A DNA stretch of 64,000 nucleotides, from positions 1-64,000 of the forward strand of contig CANRWO010000009.1 of the NCBI GenBank assembly GCA_947643615.1, read 5' to 3'. Position 1 is the stretch's first letter. The number at the start of each line of letters is the position of its first letter. This document shows positions 59,196 through 64,000 of this stretch, piece after piece. The translations under genes were made by a program, and so were the position numbers. The notes under the pieces were generated by a model, which was not told where the DNA came from, searched no databases, and saw only the letters and a list, made by a program, of their open reading frames with translations. The DNA is from an uncultured Lachnospiraceae bacterium (GTDB lineage: Bacteria > Bacillota > Clostridia > Lachnospirales > Lachnospiraceae).

Positions 59196-61622
59196 ATGAG
59201 TCTATTGAAAAAGGTAAAATGGAAAGGGAGAGCTTTGGAAATGCAAAAGAGTCTTAAGAAACTTCTCTGCTGGCTGATGGCGGCAATGCTTTGCGCTGAG
59301 GCAGGGACCCCGACGGTGCGGGCGGAGGCGGCTGCCGTGGGGGAGACCTTTCAGGAAGACACGCTCCAATATACGGTGGATGAAACAAATGCCGTTACGG
59401 GTATTGGCAGGGTTACCTGCACAGGGCCAAAGGACGGCTTGACCGAGATCCATGTCCCGGCTTCGGTGACCCATGACGGTGTGGAATATGAGGTTTGGCG
59501 TATCGGCAAAAATGCCTTTGGGGAAATAAACAAACATAATTCCCTGGCTACGGTAACCATAGCGGAAGGCGTGACGGTAATAGAGGAGAGGGCTTTCCAG
59601 AGTTGTGAAAGACTGGTAAGCATATCCCTGCCGGAAAGCCTTACGGAAATAGGGGAGGCTGCATTTCATGGCTGTCTTGATTTGCCAAGCATAAGCCTGC
59701 CGGGAGGAATTACTGAGATTAAGGACTCTACATTTATGAACTGCCATAGCTTAACCAAAGTCGATATTCCGGACGGGGTTAGGCATATCGGAGTTGCGGC
59801 GTTTATGAATGGTAGAAGATTGGAGAATATACAATTACCGGGGTCTCTTGAGTCGATTGGTGAGAGTGCGTTTGCCGGCTGTGAGGCTTTGGCTGAGGGA
59901 ATAACGATTCCACAGAAGGTTCCAGTGATTTCATTGCTGACATTCGGATCATGCGAGAGTTTGCCGGAGATAACCCTCTGGGACACTACAAAAATCCAGG
60001 GACAGGGTGTATTCTCTGATTGCATAAAGCTGGGGACCTTAAAGATTGTTGTGACCAGTGACCCGCCGGTCCCTCTGGTGGTGGCTGACCCTGACGACTG
60101 CTTTGAGGGGTGCCCCACAGACCGCAGGCTGGTATTTTTGGACGGGAACGGGGCCGAGCTTAGGGGGGGTGCATTGGCAGCGGCACAGGAGGCTTACCGG
60201 GCTGTGGACGACGGGGACCCCACGGACGGCCTGTGGTATGGCTGGAAGATAGGCGAGACCCCTGCCCGCCCTTATGCCGTAACCATTAAGGTGAATAAGG
60301 ATAACCAGCCATGGCCGGACTCCGGCAAGGTGTTCCAGCTGTCCCGGGACGGCGGGAACACGTACATAACCGACCTGGCCAAGGTTGGGGACGGGACATA
60401 CCGCATTTATGAAATTACGGGGACGGGGCCGCTGGATACCGGCGTTGACATCACTGTAAACGGGAAGGATGCGGAAGCAACGGTGGATTACTATACAGTG
60501 GGTTTCTACGACGGGGACACCCTGTATGGCATGGATACCCCGCAGCATCCCCAGGTCGTGCTGAAGGGCGGCAGGGCGGTAAGGCCTGCGGACCCCGAGA
60601 AAAAGGGTTTTATATTCAAGGACTGGGTGACGGCGAAGGACGGGGATGTGCCCTTTGACTTCCCCACTGCCGGCATTACTGCCCCCACAAGCGTATATGC
60701 GGCCTGGGAGAAGGACGCAGCCATCGTTTACCATATTACCGCGTCGGCCGGTGAGGGAGGCAGCATATCCCCAGAGGGGGCTGTGGAGGTATATGGGGGT
60801 GGGGACCAACCCTTCACCATTACACCCCAGGAGGGTTACAAGATCAAGGAAGTGCTGGTGGACGGCCAACCCCAGGGAGCCATAACATCCTATACATTTA
60901 CCAATGTCACGGAAGACCATACTATTTCCGTCTCGTTCCAAAAGAAAGAGGATCCCGGTGACACAGAAAACCCTGGTGAAGGAGAGCCGGGCGATACGGA
61001 GAAGCCTGGTGAAGGGGACCCAGACGATACGGAGAAGCCGGGAGAAGGGGACCCTGGCGATACGGAGAACCCCGGTGAAGGGGACCCCGGTGACACAGAG
61101 AACCCCGGTGAAGGGGACCCCGGTGACACAGAGAACCCCGGTGAAGGGGATCCGGATGACCCCGATGGCCCAGGCGCAGGAGAAACGCCTGGAGGGACTG
61201 ACACCCCCGGGGACAGCCAGGAGGATGAAGGCGCGGGAACCCCTGGGGAAGAGGACCAAACGGACGATGATGACGGAAATACCGGTACAGCCTCCGGAGG
61301 AAGCGGCCATACAGGGAGGCCGGGGGACCCCGGCGCCGCCAAGGAGCCGAAGACCGGTGACGGGGCTCCTGTGGGAGTATATGCCACGGTGGCCATGGTA
61401 TCCGGCCTGCTCTACACACAGCTGTATTTTGCCGGGAAAAAGGGAATGACAAAGGCACGTAAGAGTGAGCTGGTCTCAGCCATTGCGGGATGGGCGAAAA
61501 AGGGAGGAAAGTGCCGCAGGTATGCGGCTCTGGCAGCCATCTTTTTCATCCTGGTGTACTACCACAGCATCGGGAAGTGCACTGAGGCGGAATTTGGGGA
61601 AAATATGCAGGCTGTCAAATAA
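59196..61622 (+). CDS. BspA-like leucine-rich-repeat surface protein with PGEGDP repeats and PKTGD motif
   Basis: LRR_5 repeats (IGKNAFGEI, IEERAFQSCERLVSISLPESLTEIGEAAFHGC); InlB-type/Bacterial-repeat segments; C-terminal PKTGDGAPVGVYATVAMVSGLLYTQLYF. Confidence 0.9.
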   Translation: MSLLKKVKWKGRALEMQKSLKKLLCWLMAAMLCAEAGTPTVRAEAAAVGETFQEDTLQYTVDETNAVTGIGRVTCTGPKDGLTEIHVPASVTHDGVEYEVWRIGKNAFGEINKHNSLATVTIAEGVTVIEERAFQSCERLVSISLPESLTEIGEAAFHGCLDLPSISLPGGITEIKDSTFMNCHSLTKVDIPDGVRHIGVAAFMNGRRLENIQLPGSLESIGESAFAGCEALAEGITIPQKVPVISLLTFGSCESLPEITLWDTTKIQGQGVFSDCIKLGTLKIVVTSDPPVPLVVADPDDCFEGCPTDRRLVFLDGNGAELRGGALAAAQEAYRAVDDGDPTDGLWYGWKIGETPARPYAVTIKVNKDNQPWPDSGKVFQLSRDGGNTYITDLAKVGDGTYRIYEITGTGPLDTGVDITVNGKDAEATVDYYTVGFYDGDTLYGMDTPQHPQVVLKGGRAVRPADPEKKGFIFKDWVTAKDGDVPFDFPTAGITAPTSVYAAWEKDAAIVYHITASAGEGGSISPEGAVEVYGGGDQPFTITPQEGYKIKEVLVDGQPQGAITSYTFTNVTEDHTISVSFQKKEDPGDTENPGEGEPGDTEKPGEGDPDDTEKPGEGDPGDTENPGEGDPGDTENPGEGDPGDTENPGEGDPDDPDGPGAGETPGGTDTPGDSQEDEGAGTPGEEDQTDDDDGNTGTASGGSGHTGRPGDPGAAKEPKTGDGAPVGVYATVAMVSGLLYTQLYFAGKKGMTKARKSELVSAIAGWAKKGGKCRRYAALAAIFFILVYYHSIGKCTEAEFGENMQAVK
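60957..61154 (+). repeat. 33-bp tandem repeat, 6 copies, encoding (G/D)DTE(N/K)PGEGDP
   Basis: Direct reading. Confidence 0.95.
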
Positions 61623-61649
61623 ATGACCTATCATGCCGAAATCAAAAAA

Positions 61650-61674
61650 GGGCCACCTCAAATCGGGGTGGCCT
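61650..61674. terminator. Possible terminator hairpin after LRR gene
   Basis: ggccacc-tcaaatcgg-ggtggcc; weak U-tract. Confidence 0.45.
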
Positions 61675-61901
61675 GTTTGGCAGTCAGGCTGTGCCGATAG
61701 TCCCTCCTCCGCCTTGCAGACTGAAAATTCATTCTGCGCTATTTTTATCTCTGACAAGTGTTTTATTTTCAAAAATAATATGGTATACTGGAACGAATCA
61801 TTTTGGCAAAATAAAAACGAAAACAGTATTTGTGTACATAGTACATTTACATATGCAAATAAGGATCAAACCGGATTTTACAGAAAGGAAGGTATCAGAA
61901 A

Positions 61902-63200
61902 ATGAGGATTATTGCTTTGACAAACGAGGCAAAAAAAGATATCCTTGATAATCTGCTCAAGAGAAGCCCTAACAATTATGCGGAGTATGAAGCTACCGTA
62001 AATCAGATTATATCCGATGTACGCACCCGGCGGGACGAGGCGGTTTTTGACTATACGCTGAAATTTGATAAGTTTGCGCTGGACGCCCATAATATCAAAG
62101 TGACCAAAGAGGAAATGAAAGAAGCATATGAGAAGTTAGATGCCGGCCTGGTGGGCACCATCAAAAGGGCCGCGGAAAATATCCGTACCTTCCATATGAA
62201 GCAGCTGCGCAACAGTTGGTTTGATACCGGGTCTGACGGCAGCATCCTGGGCATGAAGATTACCCCCATTGCCAGAGCCGGCGTCTATGTGCCCGGCGGA
62301 AAGGCGGCATACCCTTCCAGCGTTCTCATGAATGTGATTCCCGCGAAGGTAGCGGGCGTTGACAATATCATTATCACTACGCCTCCCGGGACTGACGGCA
62401 AAGTCAATCCGGGAACCCTGGTTGCCGCAGACATTGCAGGAGTGGATACCATATATAAAGTAGGCGGGGCACAGGCAATTGCCGCCATGGCATTCGGCAC
62501 GGAATCAATTCCCAAAGTGGATAAAGTGACAGGCCCCGGCAATATTTTTGTGGCGCTGGCGAAAAAGGCAGTTTACGGATATGTCAGCATCGACTCCATT
62601 GCCGGGCCCAGCGAGATATTGGTGCTTGCGGATGAAACGGCAAACCCCCGCTATGTGGCGGCAGACCTGCTTTCCCAGGCAGAGCACGACGAGATGGCCA
62701 GCGCTATTTTGATCACAACCTCGGAAGAATTGGCACAAAAAGTTTCTGACCAGGTGGATGCCTTTGTCAATGAGCTTCCCCGGAAGGCAATCATGCAAAA
62801 GTCCCTGGATAATTACGGGTATATCCTTGTGGCGGAAACGTTGGGGGATGCCATTGACGCAGTGAATGAGATTGCCTCCGAGCACCTTGAGATTTTGACG
62901 GCTAACCCGTTTGAGGTAATGACCAGGGTGCGCAATGCAGGCGCCATATTTATGGGTGAGTATGCATCCGAGCCGCTGGGGGACTATTTTGCGGGGCCCA
63001 ACCACATACTCCCTACCAACGGAACGGCGAAGTTCTTCTCTCCCGTGAACGTGGACGATTTTATTAAAAAGACCAGCATCATCTCTTATTCCAGGGAGGC
63101 CCTTGAAAAGGTGCATGAGGATATTGAGGCTTTTGCCGAGAGCGAAGGTCTGACGGCCCACGCCAACAGCATAAAAGTCCGGTTTGAAAACGGGCAATAA
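61902..63200 (+). CDS. hisD: Histidinol dehydrogenase
   Basis: RAGVYVPGGKAAYPSSVLMNVIPAKVAGV; DLLSQAEHDEMASAILIT; NHILPTNGTAKFFSPVNVDDF. Confidence 0.98.
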   Translation: MRIIALTNEAKKDILDNLLKRSPNNYAEYEATVNQIISDVRTRRDEAVFDYTLKFDKFALDAHNIKVTKEEMKEAYEKLDAGLVGTIKRAAENIRTFHMKQLRNSWFDTGSDGSILGMKITPIARAGVYVPGGKAAYPSSVLMNVIPAKVAGVDNIIITTPPGTDGKVNPGTLVAADIAGVDTIYKVGGAQAIAAMAFGTESIPKVDKVTGPGNIFVALAKKAVYGYVSIDSIAGPSEILVLADETANPRYVAADLLSQAEHDEMASAILITTSEELAQKVSDQVDAFVNELPRKAIMQKSLDNYGYILVAETLGDAIDAVNEIASEHLEILTANPFEVMTRVRNAGAIFMGEYASEPLGDYFAGPNHILPTNGTAKFFSPVNVDDFIKKTSIISYSREALEKVHEDIEAFAESEGLTAHANSIKVRFENGQ

Positions 63201-63310
63201 TAACCGTAAGAATACATAGAATCATTTTGCCGTTTGTACATAAATTTTACTGCAATGGCAGGCGCAGGGGAAATTTGGGATGGCAGCAAATAAGGGATGG
63301 AGGATATTTT

Positions 63311-63898
63311 ATGGCACGGATGGCTACGATAAACCGGAAAACAAAAGAAACGGATATTTCCGTGACGTTGGATCTGGATGGGGCGGGGATACCGGAGGTT
63401 TCCACCGGCATCGGTTTCTTTGACCATATGCTGGAAGGTTTCTCCAAGCATGGCTTTTTTGACCTGAAATGTATGGTAAAGGGTGACCTGAATGTGGACG
63501 GGCACCATACGGTGGAGGATACGGGGATTGTCCTTGGCCAGGCCATTGCCAGGGCGGTGGGAGATAAGAAGGGAATCCGCAGGTATGGTTCGTTTATCCT
63601 GCCCATGGACGATGCATTGGCGCTTTGCGCAGTGGACCTCTGCGGCAGGCCCTACCTGAATTTTGACTGTACTTTCCCTGTTGAGCGGGTTGGCGGGCTG
63701 GATACAGAGCTTGTCAGGGAATTTTTCTACGCCATTTCTTACAGTGCCGGCATGAATTTGCATATAAAAATGCTGGACGGCATGAACGCACATCATATGA
63801 TAGAAGCTATGTTTAAGGCTTTTGCAAAAGCTTTGGACCAGGCGGTTGGGACGGATCCGCGCATCCAGGATGTGCTCAGTACAAAAGGAAGCCTGTAA
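63311..63898 (+). CDS. hisB: Imidazoleglycerol-phosphate dehydratase
   Basis: TGIGFFDHMLEGFSKHGFFDL; GDLNVDGHHTVEDTGIVLGQA; NAHHMIEAMFKAFAKAL. Confidence 0.97.
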   Translation: MARMATINRKTKETDISVTLDLDGAGIPEVSTGIGFFDHMLEGFSKHGFFDLKCMVKGDLNVDGHHTVEDTGIVLGQAIARAVGDKKGIRRYGSFILPMDDALALCAVDLCGRPYLNFDCTFPVERVGGLDTELVREFFYAISYSAGMNLHIKMLDGMNAHHMIEAMFKAFAKALDQAVGTDPRIQDVLSTKGSL

Positions 63899-63922
63899 GG
63901 CTGCGAAAGGTGTGATTTCCAT

Positions 63923-64000
63923 ATGATAACGAAAAAATTTGTACCCTGTATCTATTTGTACCATGAACATGCGGTAAAGAGCCTTTCCGACATTTCCATT
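63923..64000 (+). CDS. Start of next his gene (HisF-like/HisIE-type), truncated by window end
   Basis: MITKKFVPCIYLYHEHAVKSLSDISI; HisF-like N-terminus as in Lachnospiraceae HisIE proteins. Confidence 0.5.
   Translation, partial: MITKKFVPCIYLYHEHAVKSLSDISI

Noticed and set aside
60039-61310. 423-aa antisense ORF and other long shadow ORFs opposite the LRR gene
   Set aside because: Arises from the stop-free repeat region of the real gene.
1-64000. Prophage, IS element, integrative element or tRNA genes
   Set aside because: No integrase, transposase (beyond the Rpn-like fragment), phage structural gene, terminal inverted repeats or tRNA-like cloverleaf recognised on either strand.

Overview
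This 64 kb window looks like core chromosome of an anaerobic Firmicute, most likely Lachnospiraceae/Clostridia. That placement rests on gene families and synteny read by eye; no search was run. I found no phage, IS element, integron, CRISPR array, tRNA or rRNA. In order, the window holds: leuCD; a MATE exporter; a 2'-5' RNA ligase-like gene; ruvAB; zapA; a U32 peptidase; a SEDS (FtsW/RodA-like) gene and a class B PBP that overlap out of frame; NUDIX; DUF2953 and GerW/YtfJ sporulation genes; a coiled-coil J-domain-like protein; rpmB (-); Asp23; a FakA-like DAK2 protein; recG; and DegV. Next comes an accessory-looking segment (about 20.9-27.2 kb): a MerR-methyltransferase fusion, a second methyltransferase, a GHKL histidine kinase, a LytTR regulator, a possible smORF, a CPBP protease and an Rpn-family remnant. 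It is followed by GNAT, HAD and exonuclease genes; a gyrB/parE-gyrA/parC pair; rsmD; coaD; amidase; ylbJ (-); pseudouridine synthases; a YgiQ radical SAM protein; SDR; recU; and hisZG. About 14.6 kb then separates hisG from hisD. That segment carries a phosphatase, a flavodoxin-like pair, cellobiose phosphorylase (-), a LacI regulator, a sugar ABC transporter, an MCP and an LRR surface protein. The window closes with hisD, hisB and the start of a hisIE-like gene. The best candidates for something undescribed are: (1) the MerR-methyltransferase island with a 19-bp-spacer MerR-type promoter and a LytTR-type direct repeat ahead of an activator-dependent-looking promoter; (2) the 212-bp out-of-frame overlap of SEDS and PBP genes through a repeat tract; (3) an eight-copy 16-bp intergenic repeat before hisZ; (4) a surface protein with a PKTGD motif and an unusual two-helix C-terminus.
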